64,000 nt of DNA from Gonocerus acuteangulatus (GCA_946811695.1 OX328132.1:127840808-127904807), one strand, 5' to 3'. Positions 50,063 through 62,904 are shown, counted from the first letter of the stretch. The notes: a model not told the origin generated them from the letters alone. Made by a program: numbers and translations.

Positions 50063-50818
50063 GCCCGACTCGCAGGAACTGCGTTATCAAAGCGCGGTTC
50101 CGTTCTTATCCCTAGTTTAATTTGAAAAGATTAAAATAGAAACAGTTATTATTTTGGTTCGACCTTTCTTGAAAAGATTTTATGATCTTACCTGCAAGGG
50201 TCGGCCAACCGCAGAAAGGCCCCCGCATAAAGGCAGTTGATAAGTCACAAGGTCTTCGAATCTCTTTCTTGAAAAGCTATTTTTCTAAAGATTTAAGCAC
50301 TTATTTCTCCGATTGACATCGCCTAATCAAAACTTTCTTCAGAACCTTTTTTGTAGAGCATTTAGTAAGCTTTCGAATGGTAACCTTCCGCTTACCAAGA
50401 TTCTCCGTTTTCGAGATATTAAGGAAAGTATACGAAGTTCCCAAAACTTTTCATGTCTGTTACTAAAATATTTTATTCTAACCCTTCCTTAACTCCAAAC
50501 GTAACCAAAATTTCAACATATTAGTTTTGATGAAATTCGAAAATGCAGGAAATTTATCAACTGAATGATTCTAAGTACCTAAACCAAAAACGTTATTTAA
50601 CAAATATTTTTCCAATTTTCTCGAAAACGGTTAAAGCTATCGCCTTAAAAATGGCTTCATTCGTTTTCCTAGTCCAAGAAGCCTATAAAACGAGTACTTG
50701 AAAGCATATGAAGTAAACGGAACGATTTTTTTCGCGCGAATTTCGCTCCAAAAACCATGTTCCGGTGGTTGGATTCTGCTGGTTAACGAACTTGACCTTT
50801 CATATTAGACGAAAGATT
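50063..50818 (+). mobile_element. AAAA-element, 3'-truncated
   Basis: Starts GCCCGACTCGCAGGAACTGC after five A's, follows the short form of the family through TTCGCGCGAATTTCGCTCC, and stops at GACGAAAGATTTTT before the (TA)n tract. Confidence 0.75.
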
Positions 50819-51110
50819 TTTCCGGAAATGGCGTATCTTTCACATAGGTTCGGTATAAATCGCTGAAAGATTCACTATAGAGTGGATTCTGCTGCATTAT
50901 TGGAAAACATGACTTGCGTAAAGCAGTGGCGACATCAAGAGCTAGCTGAGAGAATTGGATATTTGCGGCTGTGGACACTGAAGCGAAACAGTGAAGCACG
51001 ATTTGAACACTTTAGCAGCAATGGAAGAACTTCACTCCTTAAGGACTAATAATACCTTGTGCGATCAAAATCAAAGTAATTTTCTTCAATTTATAAATAA
51101 CAAATATAAG
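50819..51110. other. Unassigned sequence with a - strand frame
   Basis: The 64-codon frame at 50999-50805 (SVSTAANIQFSQLALDVATA) begins in non-repeat sequence but its C-terminal codons run into the repeat at 50805-50818. It resembles no family I know; possibly part of a captured sequence. Confidence 0.25.
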
Positions 51111-51340
51111 GCCCGGTGGCCGTGAGTGTAAGGCGTGAGCACTTAGCACTCCATCTCAAAGGTCGTGGGTTCGATTCCTACTATGGGGTGGTGGCATTTC
51201 TTTAGAAAAAAGAAAAGGCATAGGCCCTGTCCTGGCTAGAAAAGGGTGGTAACCTATAGATAACCCGTCCCAAAATTCGTAGTTAATAATAATGGACGTT
51301 AACATTTAAATAAATCAATATTTTTCTATTCTTTATATCA
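51111..51340 (+). mobile_element. tRNA-derived SINE
   Basis: A tRNA-like head of about 78 bp with A-box region GGCCGTGAGTGTAAGGCG and a clear B-box GTGGGTTCGATTCCTAC (51168-51184), followed by a non-tRNA body (AGGCATAGGCCCTGTCC). No A-tail is obvious. The head lacks proper cloverleaf pairing, so it is not a tRNA gene. Confidence 0.6.
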
Positions 51341-51824
51341 AACGTTTTATATGGGATGTTAAAGTATCCAAAAAAAAAAAATAAATAAATAAAATAAAAA
51401 AAGAGTTTCGATTCTTCCAAAAAAATGGCAGGACTGTGTCTGATGAACGGAATTAGAATCCTCTCTTTTCACGAGCGATAGTCTGCAGGCGGGAATTTTG
51501 AATTTAGAACGAAAAACTAAAATTATTTCGAAAGAAGAACGTTAAATCTAGTAGAGTACGTAGGATTTTTAAGAAATATTAATTTTTTCAAAAATTGTGA
51601 GCAATTATTGATTTTCTATTAAACAATCCGTCGAAAATCGGGCATAAAATCGTTATAATTCAATGAATCGAAAAAACGTACTACGTATTTTACCAGAAAA
51701 TGTCATTAGGAGGCTGGTGTTAAAATTTGAAGATTTGAGAAAATTACTTTAAAGTTTAATATTCTGAAATGTTCATTTTTTTCTATTTATTATTATTTTT
51801 TTTTTTATACTTTCCTGTAATAAA

Positions 51825-52502
51825 GATTAATGAAAAATGGATTTTAATTCAGAAACGTTGGATTCATTTGAAACTTGTTCCAGATGTTTTAAATTCATCT
51901 AAGCCAAAATATTTTAATTTTGGTTGCGTTTGGAGGTAAGGAAGTATTGGGGGAAAAAAATGTAATAATAGATATGAAAAGTTTTCGGATCTTAGGATAT
52001 TTTCTATAATATATCGAAAAGGTTGGGAAATCGTGGTAAGTGGAAAGAAAAGTTTCGAAAGCTTATTAAATTCTCTACAAAAAGTTCTGATTTAATTTTT
52101 GACGTGGCGATGTCAATCCGAGAAATAAGTACTTGAGTCTTCGAAATAGTTTTGCTCTATTTAACGGGTTTCTGTATCTGTTTACCAAACGTTTTAATTA
52201 TTATTTTTTATTTTTAATTGCATTTAACAGTAAAATGTGCATTTTATAAAAGCAAGGTAATAAAATGTGAAACAGTGGTATATTGTTTCCAAGAGGGAAC
52301 GTTGTGACAGAGGAAGGAGTAATTTCCGCTTAGGATACTCTCAGTTTCCTGCTGTGGCACCTTAAATCTTCATTCTATGATTTCATTTTATAATTTTAAC
52401 GAAGGATCAAAACCTACAAATAACTGCTTCTATTCCTTTACTAATCACAATTGGGATATGATCGGAACCGCGCTAAGATGACGCAGATTCTGCGAGTCGG
52501 AC
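51825..52502 (-). mobile_element. AAAA-element left half, reverse
   Basis: Left end at 52502 (on the - strand GTCCGACTCGCAGAATCTGC) next to six A's, then GCGCGGTTCCGATCATATCC and the usual internal blocks, lost before the (TA)n tract. Confidence 0.7.
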
Positions 52503-52990
52503 TTTTTTAAACAAACTGTCAACAATACTAACATAATTCTAATAAAGTTAAACAAATCCGTATTTTTTGTTGTAAAACTCAATAAAGAAAATTCAAAATT
52601 AATAACCCCTCCCCCGCCACGAATATACATTTTTCCCGAGGATATTCTTCTATTGAAATTACTAAGAATTTTGCTGAAAGCAGGACTTAGGAATGGAATT
52701 TATCTTCACCTTTACGCTTTGTAAAGTTTTAATTAAACTGTAATTCGAGATACCGCTGTGACGTAATCAACTTGGGGAGTTCCGCTAATCCTATTTTATT
52801 TTTAAGCAAATCTCCTAAAATTATGCATTAGTTCAAATTTTTATGGATATTAATGTCGAGGAAGTTTTAGGAAAAAATACAACGTAAGAGGAGAAGAAAT
52901 TAATTCTCTTCCATGTGCCTAGTGTTTAAAAAATGTAAAGCTGTCTGCACAATTACAGTTGATAAATAATATGGTTATATATAAAAAAAA

Positions 52991-53440
52991 GTAGGACTCG
53001 CAAGAACTGCGTCATCTTAGCGCGGTTCCGTCCATATCTATAGTGCTATTAGTAACGCAGTACGAGAGCATTCGAGGTTTCGAGATTATTCGAAATCTCG
53101 AAAAGAAAATAGATTTAATGCGCCACAAGAGGAAACTGATGAGAGTATCATAAGGGACTCCCTCCGCCTTCTCTAAGTTCGCTCCTGAAAACACTGTAAC
53201 ACTGGTCCAATTTTTCTCCTAAACGGATACAGATATCGCTTTAAAAATGGTTTAATTCGTTTTCCTATGTTAATGAACCTATAAAACGAGTACCTGCAAG
53301 CATATTAACTCGAAAACGTAACCGTTCCGATTTTTATCGTGTGAATTTCACTCAAAACCCATATTCCAGAAGACCGAAATTGACCTTTCAAAGTAGATGA
53401 AAGATTTTTTTACAAAATTCATCAAAATTGGAACATTTTT
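52991..53440 (+). mobile_element. AAAA-element with internal deletion, 3'-truncated
   Basis: Starts GTAGGACTCGCAAGAACTGC after eight A's, continues to AACACTGTAACACTGG, then jumps to the 'CGGATACAGATATCGC' block. The 3' end is lost. Confidence 0.65.
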
Positions 53441-53885
53441 CGGGTCTTTTTTACTTCACCCACAACAGTGGTTAGCAACTGACTGAAGATAGCAATTAGA
53501 TCCGTCCGGAGAAGATGGAGGGGGCGAGCATATTTCCGCAATTCCTGTGACATCCTGTTCCAGAAGCTTAAAACAGGCTACCAGGAGTCTAATGAAGAAC
53601 CTTACTTCAGAGTTCCTATGTCACTCTGATTTAATGGCATTCTACATTAAAGTTCCTTTTCAGTTAAGGAATCCTATTTTGAAGTGCAGGAATCCTATAT
53701 AAGACAGCAGGTATTGGACGCCTAAAGCAGGATGCTGACTGTACCCCCAGAACAGAGTTCAAACACTCCAAAATAGAATGCCTCGAAAATTGTAAAATAG
53801 AGTTAATTCAGTCTGATTTAGGATGTCGCACCCTATAATTGGCTGACGGAACCCTACTCGGGCAAAAGTAAGATTTCATTTTTCT
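53441..53885. other. Unassigned sequence, less AT-rich than its surroundings
   Basis: No open frame of note. It differs in composition from the surrounding repeats and contains several AGGAATCCTAT phrases. Origin unknown. Confidence 0.35.
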
Positions 53886-53892
53886 CTCCGGG

Positions 53893-53977
53893 CCGGGGTC
53901 CGGATTTAGGACCCCGGAGGAAAGTATACTTTCCTCTCTCACTCTCTCACTCTCTCTCTCTCTCTCACACACACTTG

Positions 53978-54010
<33 letters not shown>

Positions 54011-54011
54011 A

Positions 54012-54066
<55 letters not shown>
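53893..54066. repeat. GC-rich hairpin followed by CT/CA and TA microsatellites
   Basis: CCGGGGTCC and GGACCCCGG (53893-53917) form a 9-bp stem, then (CT)n with CA (53933-54015) and (TA)n (54016-54066). Confidence 0.8.
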
Positions 54067-54074
<8 letters not shown>

Positions 54075-54728
54075 AAATTGAACAACTGTTATATTCGTGA
54101 TCGTTTTATTAAAATACTCATTTTACTGTTAAATATAATTTAAAACAACAAATTAAAAAGTGAGTTAAACAAAGACATAGCCCCGTTCAAAAGGACAAAA
54201 CTAACACTTTCAAAGTTTTAAGGATTTATTTGTTCAATTGATATCGCTCCATCCAAAATTTCTTCAGAACGTTTTTTGTCGAGAATTTAGTAAGCTTCCG
54301 GATGGTTACCTTCCACTTACCACGATTTTCTAACCGTTATCGAGATATTTACGAAAATATACAAAGACCCCGAAACATTTAATGTCTATTTATACAAATT
54401 TCAATACTTTCTTAACTCCAAATGTAACCAAAATTTCAAACCCGTAGTTTAGGCGAATTTTAAATATGTAGTAAATATTTAAATTGAATCCAATGATTCT
54501 GAGTACCCAAACCGAAAAACTAGTTTTATCCGCCTTCAAGGAATACGGGTACAGATATGACCTTAAAAATGGTTTCATACGTTTCCCTACGTTATGAAAC
54601 CTATAAGAAGAGTACCTGCAAGCATATGAACTCGTAAACGTAAGCCTTACGATTTTTTCGCGCGAATTACACCTTAAAAAACTTATTCCAGAAGACGAGT
54701 TCTGCAGGTTATATTTGTCTGCGAACAG

Positions 54729-54796
<68 letters not shown>

Positions 54797-54800
54797 GTAT
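54067..54800 (+). repeat. Older AAAA-element variant
   Basis: Diverged internal blocks in + order (TTATTTGTTCAATTGATATCG at 54226, CGTAAGCCTTACGATTTTTT at 54637) ending at a (TA)n tract (54732-54790). No ends. Confidence 0.6.
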
Positions 54801-55114
54801 ATTCTATTCCACGTATTTCTGACCAATTAATTATGTATATTCATTTTTCGATATATATGGCAAAGGTAAAAAAATAGTATCCCTTTTTCCCGTTTACTAC
54901 TTTATTATGGCAAGTCCATGGGGGAAATAGTAAAACATAATGCTGCAAATGGTCAAAATTTAATTCAACATTCAAAATCAAATGCCAAATTTCTCACAAA
55001 GTAGGATCATTGCTGCCAATGCCAAACGAACCACATCAATTTTTACAAATTTAAGGACTCCGAAAACGCACTCGCCAATGGCGTGGATGCGGGTTGGGGC
55101 TACATTAACCTCAA

Positions 55115-55372
55115 TTCACGGTTTGCTAGGCGCATCGTCAGTAAGCTGGACGATCTATTCACGGTTTGCCAGGCGCATCGTCAGTAAGCTGGACGATCTA
55201 TTCACGGTTTGCCAGGCGCATCGTCAGTAAGCTGGACGATCTATTCACGGTTTGCCAGGCGCATCGTCAGTAAGCTGGACGATCTATTCACGGTTTGCCA
55301 GGCGCATCGTCAGTAAGATGGACGATCTATTCACGGTTTGCCAGGCGCATCGTCAGTAAGATAGGCGATCTA
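55115..55372 (+). repeat. 43-bp minisatellite, six copies
   Basis: Units start at 55115, 55158, 55201, 55244, 55287 and 55330; each has TTCACGGTTTGCCAGGCGCA and TCGTCAGTAAGCTGGACG. The last units lead directly into the Helitron helicase fragment. Confidence 0.9.
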
Positions 55373-55604
55373 TTGAATGAGCAAAATGAATTGTTCAAAT
55401 TATCTAAATCACACATGCACAGATTACAAAGTAACAATTACGCTATTGTCATCAGTCCGCATAAAGAACCATCTGGAGAGTACATTCAATGCACCTGTTG
55501 CTGATGACGTTGATGGAATCGTGGTTGGCGACCGTGCAGCTACGCGAGAAATCCTGATTCGAAGAAGAAATAATAATCTTGAGTCCTGGAAGGGACTAGA
55601 CATA
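55361..55604 (+). pseudogene. Helitron helicase (Rep-Hel) N-terminal fragment
   Basis: A Rep-helicase remnant of an autonomous Helitron. The first frame reads LLNEQNELFKLSKSHMHRLQ and NNYAIVISPHKEPSGE; after a one-base frame change near 55480 it continues TFNAPVADDVDGIVVGD and ATREILIRRRNNNLE. This follows the Helitron-like N-terminal domain (LxxxALDRM..DYKVVI.....GEH..RFNAP..DDVA.IIVGD). It is cut off by a foldback element at about 55592, before the expected HRSYDxLxYPL motif. Confidence 0.75.
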
Positions 55605-56254
55605 TAAGCGGGCCGCAAGAGAAATAACTACTAAACGGTTTGAGATATCAACATTTTTCTTAGGAGCAAAGTTGTAGTTCTCGTCGAGATCTATAAAATG
55701 GTGCCCCGGAAATGAGAAACTAACACTTCTAAGAGCTCAAATAGGCCGTTGTAGGGAAGGGTTTCCTCTTAACCCATATTTTGCATTATATTTTTTAAAA
55801 TTTACTAACAATACAAGGAAGAACCGTGCAAACGGGGTTTCGATGCGTTAAGTAGTTCTCTGTAAAAATACGTTTTCATTTGCATGTATTCCTCATCTGA
55901 AATTCCAAAAAAATGCACTTGAATTTATTTAAATAGTATTTTTGTTAAGGGTGGGGCAATTCAGCATAGGAGGTGTTCAGCACTCAAGAAAACGATTCCC
56001 ATTAAACTAAAAAAGAAAATACATAAATATTGGAGCTTTTAGGCATAAGAGTTAAAATATAATGCAAAATATGGGTAAAGAGGAAACCCTTCCCTTCAAA
56101 GTACTATTAGAGCTCTTAGAAGTGTTATTTACTCATTTCCGGGCTACCATTATAGAGATCTCAACGAGAACTACAACTTTGCCCCAATAAAAAATGTTGA
56201 TATCTCAAACCGTTTAGTAGTTATTTCTCTTGTGGCTCGTTATCTGGGCCACCC
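55592..56254. mobile_element. Foldback MITE (about 660 bp)
   Basis: Long imperfect inverted repeats: AGAGAAATAACTACTAAACG at 55619 matches the complement near 56211-56230, and homology continues inward for about 170 bp (GTTTCCTCTT and AAGAGGAAAC). The right tip is GGCCACCC at 56247-56254, the left tip is less clear. No coding capacity. Confidence 0.75.

Positions 56255-56256
<2 letters not shown>

Positions 56257-56317
<61 letters not shown>
56257..56317. repeat. (TA)n microsatellite
   Basis: Pure TA run beside the foldback MITE. Confidence 0.9.
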
Positions 56318-56319
<2 letters not shown>

Positions 56320-57070
56320 TATATGTTGTTTTTTATTGATCGACCTCAATTGATGTCAACAATGTCCGATTCACCGGTCATTAGTTTTCTGCTTGAATCC
56401 CTGTGCAGGTTTCGCCTAAAAGCAAAGTGTACTCTTCAGAGAAATTATCTTAAGAGAGCTGATATTACACTGCTTAAGGACTGTAATAGATTTGGAGTGG
56501 TCTAGCAAACATTTGTGTATCTGCCGGCGGTTGTGGAGGGTGCTGCACTTGCTGTAATAGGGAGGCAGATGGAAGAGCAAGTGTCCAGCACGCGACAGCT
56601 ACCCCGCGTTCTGTCTGACTGCTCAGCCTTCTGTACGACACGCTCTTCCCCAATGATAACTCCCAATTCCCGGGTCGGCCGTACTCTGCATCTGCGTCAA
56701 GTTCTCACAGCTACCAGCTCTATAGATCGATCTTGTAATAATCAGGGTTACCAGCTTTCAGGGCATACAGACGTATCTAGGTCTCAAAAAGTCCGTCACC
56801 GTGGAGCTGCATAACTAAGCACTTTCCTCAGAATTTGGGAGTGTAGACTGAGTGATTCCTGAGTACTTCGCTTTAAATAACCTATATAAATAAAATAAAA
56901 ACAAGAATAATTCTGCTCTTTTACTTTTGTAATGAGCACCTGTTATTAATTTGCTTCCAGAGTTATGTTAATTAATGGTACTACACTACTTAATAAATAC
57001 ACAAAAAATTCATATTTTGATTTGATTGTGGCATTGCGAATCTACGTCTGGCGGGCTAATTCTAAAGAAA
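56318..57070. other. Unassigned sequence
   Basis: Frames at 56230-56505 and 56515-56814 have no recognisable motif and are probably chance in a GC-richer block. Confidence 0.35.
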
Positions 57071-57077
57071 TATAGTA

Positions 57078-57254
57078 CTAAGTAAACCCCCCTTTCCGAT
57101 AGACCGATTTAGCTAAATTTTACAACACTTCTTTCTCATGTGTTACCCACGACGTCATACCGCGCGCGTTTCGTTACAATACAGCAGAAATTACGACCTA
57201 TATGAGTATATTAGTTATTTGGGTCCGGAGTAAACCCCCCCTCCTAATGAAACG

Positions 57255-57286
<32 letters not shown>

Positions 57287-57500
57287 GATTTTTCTCTGTA
57301 GATTACCACTACGATTGCCAAGTTTTGTTGAAGTATAACAAAATCTACGGCAGGCATGGTCAATTTAATGTTTTGGGTCCGGGGTAAACCCCCCCTTCCG
57401 TTTGACCGATTTTGGTGGTATACGAACTCGTTCAATCGTTGCTAATTGAACGCTATATACCATGTTTCGTGACAAAAAAAAACAAAAACTCTGGCCGCTA
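57078..57500. repeat. Degenerate tandem repeat, about 150 bp
   Basis: Three occurrences of a GGTCCGG(A/G)GTAAACCCCCC-like phrase followed by a GACCGATTTT-like phrase, near 57078, 57228 and 57382. The middle one holds a T run at 57257-57283. A related GGAGTAACCCCCACCC lies at 60743. Confidence 0.6.
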
Positions 57501-57524
57501 TTGTGTTAACAGACACACCCACAC

Positions 57525-57528
<4 letters not shown>

Positions 57529-57594
<66 letters not shown>

Positions 57595-58590
57595 TTTAAC
57601 GGGGGTCATTTTCGGTGTCTACTAGGTAGGATCAATAAAGATTTGAAGACATTTTTCAAAAATTCCCTCATGAGTGCAACCTCAATAGCTACTTTCCTTC
57701 GGAGGAAAGTGCTAAAACACCCTGAATAGATTATATTCACATATTATTACAACAGTTCCAGGTCATAAAGGTGATTTTTACCACGAGGATAATGAGATAT
57801 GGACCAGGATAAGTCCGAATCTCACAAAACTTACCTTCTCACATATTTATCCCTGGTGATTTGGAATGCTTGCAATGGAAACCAGGGATGGAAACAGTTT
57901 TGTTTTTTTTTTATCGAAAAATTAAAAATTTAACTGTTTAAAAAAAACTTTTATTCTATAAGTTAAAAAATAACTGTTAACAAAATTTGTATTTAAAAGT
58001 TTTAAGAGTAAAATTATTTAGGAGCTCATTAAATAAAGTACATGAAAATAAAAGTTAATATAATACATTTCTTCTTTTTTTTTCAATCTGAAATAAAAGT
58101 TTTGAGTATTTTAATCAAGAATTTTAGGTTTTCCTTGGTTTAAAACTGAAACATATTTTTTGATACAAAACAAAAAATGAACATTAGTAGCTTCAATTTA
58201 TTCCATTAAACGTTTTCCTATTAAGTATTTTAATTACAAATACTTTAAAACTTTTATTTTTTAAATTGAAAAATAACAGTAAAAAAAAACTTTTTTAAAA
58301 AAAGTTTAAACCCATAAAGTGATTTAATACTTTTACCTTTTTTAAATGGAAATAAAAGTAAAAGTTTAAAAAATACTACATAATAAATAAAAGTTAACAA
58401 TTATTTTTTTGACCCCCGATGGAAACTCTTATTATTCAAGTTCAATGGGACGAAACGAAAAACCCTGAAAATTCAAGAACCATTTCTTGACTATTAGACA
58501 TTCACTTATCACAATAGTTGAACCGTTTTCGATATATTTAACAAAATTGACGGAACTTCAAAACCTTTTCAAATCTATTACTATTATAAA
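57529..58590. other. (TA)n tract, old repeat and very A/T-rich sequence
   Basis: (TA)n at 57529-57591 followed by GGTCATTTTCGGTGTCTAC, reminiscent of an AAAA-element 3' part. 57920-58400 is an AT-rich stretch with many AAAAGTTTAAA-like phrases. 58440-58580 resembles an old internal AAAA-element block. No gene. Confidence 0.45.
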
Positions 58591-58594
58591 TATA

Positions 58595-59211
58595 TATGTG
58601 TTAGCTTAGTGGTAAACCACTGGACTGATATGATGGAGGACCTGAGTTCAAAAATTGATTGCCTCCCTGACCGTCCCTATGCCAACACAGCCGTCAATTA
58701 ATTTATAAATGGCTACCTGCAAAGGGGAAAATCATGCGGGCGGATCATAGTACTGACCACACAATCTCCTTAGCGTGTCTTGTGGCCAAGAATCAGATAG
58801 ATTTTCATCCAAATCATCGAACAATAAAAGTAGGTCTATGTGATTTAAATGAAGATGGTGTCTGTAGGAGGATGGAAGGTGTATGTTGGGGGACGCCAGG
58901 CCTGGTAGAGGGTTCGACTCCCGTGGGATCTCTGGGAACTACAAGCTCTTCACTCTCCCACCCCTCTCACACTACCCACATCCACCGCCTTCTCCTCTCT
59001 CAGGATATTTTACTACATCTAATTACAATTTCATTCCGGAAGGACAGCGAGTACATTCCATTGTATTTCCGTTATCTCGAGGAAGTCTACATATGCTTCC
59101 GATTAGCAGCAGGTGTCACGGCGAAATCTTCTCGGAGCGCTAAGCGGTCTTACCACTTTTCCTACGCCCTAAGAAATGTTATAACAGCCTCCAGAGATTT
59201 AAAAACTAGTA

Positions 59212-59264
<53 letters not shown>
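58595..59264 (+). mobile_element. Probable composite SINE with poly(A)
   Basis: Begins with a tRNA-like segment (TTAGCTTAGTGGTAAACCAC and GGACCTGAGTTCAAAAAT). A second B-box-like AGAGGGTTCGACTCCCGTG lies at 58907-58925. It ends in about 44 A's (59220-59263). The reading frame through it is non-coding SINE body. No target duplication was identified, so the left limit is approximate. Confidence 0.5.
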
Positions 59265-59265
<1 letters not shown>

Positions 59266-59266
<1 letters not shown>

Positions 59267-60255
59267 TTCATTTCATTGCACCTAAATATCAAAAGAATTA
59301 TTTATTGAGATAGATTTAGTCGTGGCTCTGTCGTGGTATCTTAATAGAACTACATTTTTATAAGAAATCTAGCTGCCCCAGCAAACGTTGTTATGCCATA
59401 TAAATTATTTCTAGTGATTATTTTTATATTTTTATAGTCAATTAAAAAATAACTAACTTATTGTGTGTGTGGATGTTGTCTATGAATGAAAGAGGAATAG
59501 AGCGCTGTAGACGATGGCGGCCTATAAAATTACCAAAACATCTAACATCCATTTTTTTAATTCATTCTACTTTACATATTACACATTGTATTTTTAATAA
59601 TTTTAACATTTTTGGTTAGCCCATATTTAGTCAACACAAACTGGGTGGTTTAGCCACGCGAGAACATGCCACGTATTATTTTCCATGTGAAAAACACTCA
59701 TTGCCCAAATCAAAGCCACAAACAGACACTTTTTGCCCTTGCGACTTTATCATTGCGAATCCCAATCTAATTGGAAATTGAACGCGTTACAATTCAATTT
59801 GCACATCTGTGGGAATAATAATGGCCGAAAACTGTGTAGGGAACGAGAGAAAGGTTATTGTGCGAGGAAGACAGGAGACAAGCTTCGTTCTCATCCTTAC
59901 TCCGTGCTGTTTACTGGCTGAGAAATGACACCGGTAGGCGCCTTGTGGGAATGACTGATCGGCTATCAACTACCAAGGGTTGAAAATAATTGAATTACTA
60001 ATATCGCTATTTAAAAAATGGGGATTGGTGGTAGAAGGGTAAAAATGTAGGGTTGTATGTATTTTGTAATGCCAAATCATAAAAAAATAAAAATAAAACA
60101 TTTTGTCCAAAAAATAAAAAAAACATTTTTTGGAGTGAACCACTCTTATCACTTAAGGGTTTAAAAATATATTTTTTGTTAAATACAAGTGATTTATTTT
60201 AACAATCTTTTCTAATAAAAATGACTAGGTTTATTTAACTTTTTCTCACTTTTAA
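59266..60255. other. Unassigned sequence
   Basis: The segment 59640-59960 is less AT-rich and translates to a cysteine-containing stretch (for example LHICGNNNGRKLCRERE) that I cannot place; it may be transposon-derived. Confidence 0.35.
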
Positions 60256-61006
60256 TGAAAATTATTTATTTAAGTGATATTGTTTACTCAACTTAAAGAA
60301 TCTAAGTTTGCTGCTCCATGAACCACGTTATTTTAAATGTGTAAACATAATGAAGGAAGAATAAAAAATAATTAGTTATTCATTAAATAAAAATCAGACA
60401 ATGAATAACTGAATAAATGAATCAATTCTTATTCGATAAAAAGTTAAAGAATATTGAGCCAACCCTGTTATTCAATAACTTTTTTACCCTGTTATTGTTA
60501 GAATAAAAAATAAATCAGTGGATGACTAACTTAATCAATGAATAAATTCTCTCTCAATAAAAATTTATTTGAATGATTATTGATTAAAAAAAGTATTGAA
60601 TAATGCCCTACTCTGGTATATACCATGGCGCACTCCCTGTAAAAGAGATTTTATTGCATACAATACTTATCTACGTATATAGATTCCTCTGGTTAGTTCT
60701 AGACTATATACCGAATTTCGCGACACGGACACAGTACTTTCTGGAGGAGTAACCCCCACCCTTAGGCCCCTAAATATACCAAACGGGGTTGAAGGAAAAA
60801 TCTGGAAAAATCACACTATTTTCTTCATGTGATGGACTGCAAAAGCCTCCAATAGAAATTATGTTTATTTTAGTCTATGGTTATTTTTGTCAATTTTGAC
60901 AAATAAAAAACTTAAAATACTATAAAAAGTTATTTCAGTAATAATAACAATCGTTCCTACATCAGAGACACCAAAAATTACAGCAATTAAAATTTTTAAA
61001 TATATT

Positions 61007-61009
<3 letters not shown>

Positions 61010-61065
<56 letters not shown>
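61010..61065. repeat. (TA)n microsatellite
   Basis: TA run of about 55 bp. The following 61070-61750 has no recognisable gene; the frame at 61426-61656 is unlikely to be coding. Confidence 0.85.
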
Positions 61066-61070
<5 letters not shown>

Positions 61071-61755
61071 GTGAAGGGGGTCTCCAATCATGGTGAATTT
61101 TATTTCTGGTCTACTACATCACTAAAAAAAAAAATTGGCTGGTTCATGAAAATCATACATGACCTGTAAAATCCCCAATGAGTAATTTCAGCGATTGATT
61201 GAAAGCTTATCAAAGAGCTCTTGAGAATCTTCGAGAATAACCTCATGAAGGCATTCCTGTCAATTGTAAAATTTTAGTTATGGTACTTCATGGAAGACGC
61301 TTTTTTAAAAAATTCAAGGGATTTATTTTTGCGTAAGGGGATGTTAGTGGGACATGTAAAAAAAAAAAAAAAGAAAAGAAGAAAAAAAAAATCAAAATCG
61401 GCTACCATTTGTCAATTGGAATACAATGGTCCACGTATACGACGTTAATGGTTATTTTTCCCATAAAGAGTCACTTCTGACCAATGGTGTGGTTGATTTT
61501 TTCTGCCTCCTGACTCGTAGATTCGAAATTTGTGTAGATTTGAAAAAAAAGTTGACCTTGAATAACATTTCAAGGTCAATTTTGCGGGGGTCGATATGGG
61601 GGTTATTTTTTCCGATCTCGCATTGGAGAATCATCGGACCAACAGATGATTACTAGTTTGTGTGACACCCTGTACCTTTGTGGTGAGTATGAGTTGCCTT
61701 CTAGAAGCAACGGGTTTATTCTGTTCTGTTATCTTCTTTTCTACATGATGATAAG

Positions 61756-62904
61756 TAGAGCCCGGAAGTTAGGCAAAATGCTTTTTTTATCTGAATGGAT
61801 ATATTGAAGAATCAGATAGAAATAAAAATGTTTTCGCGCATTTAGGAAGTGTAGAGACAATTTTTATTTTGCATTTTTTGCCTATTTTGGCTTCCGTTGC
61901 CTATTTTTGCCTTTTTTGCTTTTTATGCAATTTTTTTCTGCGATTTAAACATTTCAAAAAGCACATATTGAATTTCCGTTCATCGAAGAAAAAAAGGTTG
62001 CACAAATTAAATTACAAATTGCCGTCACAAATATCTATTCGAAAGCTTATTTTCACAACCCATGGATTTAACCTATGCAAATAACAGAACCTTCCTTAGT
62101 AGAAGGAAAGCACAAGCATAACGAATAGCAGGAAAGAGAGAGGATGAGAGAAGTACGTCTCCTTTCTCACACCCCTTTTGCTGAGACAATGGTGTAATTA
62201 CCTGGTATTCCGGATTTCGAAATGATAAGATAATGCAGAAGATGTTTTGCCATGATGAAAAACATTTTTTCTGAGAAGTTCTATAACAGTTGATACTTTC
62301 AAAAAGCATCTTGTTGTTGCTTGTAACAAGGGAAGTAATTCCCTTGAGAGTAAGTACACTAATTCTGTGATAAATCTATTTGTATATATAAAAATCACGT
62401 GTCTGACTGTTTGTCCGTTTGTTCCTAATACAAATCCATACCTTTTGACCAAACTTGGCACACAGGTAGGTCTTGATACGGTGAATGTCATAGGCTAGGT
62501 CAAAAACGTCTACCAGCTGTCTGTCTGTATGTTTGTTCCTTATCCGATTTTGATCAAACTTGGCACACATGTGCGGGGAGAGCCATAGGCTATGTTAAAA
62601 TCGTTTATGACTCACAGTTCGGAGGTCACGGGTTCGAAACAATGAACGGGGTTCCTAATTTATTTTTGATTTTATGGAAGCACAAAGTAGGCGTAGCATG
62701 GCGCGCCGGGCAACAGCTAGTTGGTAATTAGAAATGAATGAGTATTTAAAATACATATTTTCATCATTAATGAGTAAGGTTCCTCTTTGCCTTCACTCCT
62801 AATAAATGCCTATTTTAATTACAGTACTGCCTATTTTGACGATTTTAAGTGCCTTTTTGCCTGCCTATTTCACCCAAAAATAAATGCCTAACTTCCGGGC
62901 TCTA
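61756..62904. mobile_element. hAT non-autonomous element (same ends as 27827-30793)
   Basis: Ends TAGAGCCCGGAAGTTAGGCA and TGCCTAACTTCCGGGCTCTA, flanked by ATGATAAG (61748-61755) and ATGGTAAG (62905-62912), an 8-bp duplication with one mismatch. Subterminal sequence is rich in TGCCTATTTTxGCC. Interrupted by a Helitron at 62378-62720. Its left end provides the empty site used to define the AAAA-element insertion at 29133. Confidence 0.85.
62378..62720 (+). mobile_element. Non-autonomous Helitron
   Basis: Ends GGCGCGCCGGGCAACAGCTAG followed by T. Within it, TTTTGACCAAACTTGGCACA and a related second copy near 62550 show internal duplication. It also has a GGTCACGGGTTCGAAAC string like a tRNA B-box near 62625. 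The left limit is approximate. Confidence 0.7.

Noticed and set aside
51111..51190. Functional tRNA gene
   Set aside because: Has a B-box but no consistent acceptor or anticodon stem; fits a SINE head.
58734..59285. 183-codon frame ending in polylysine
   Set aside because: Runs through a SINE-like body into its poly(A) tail.
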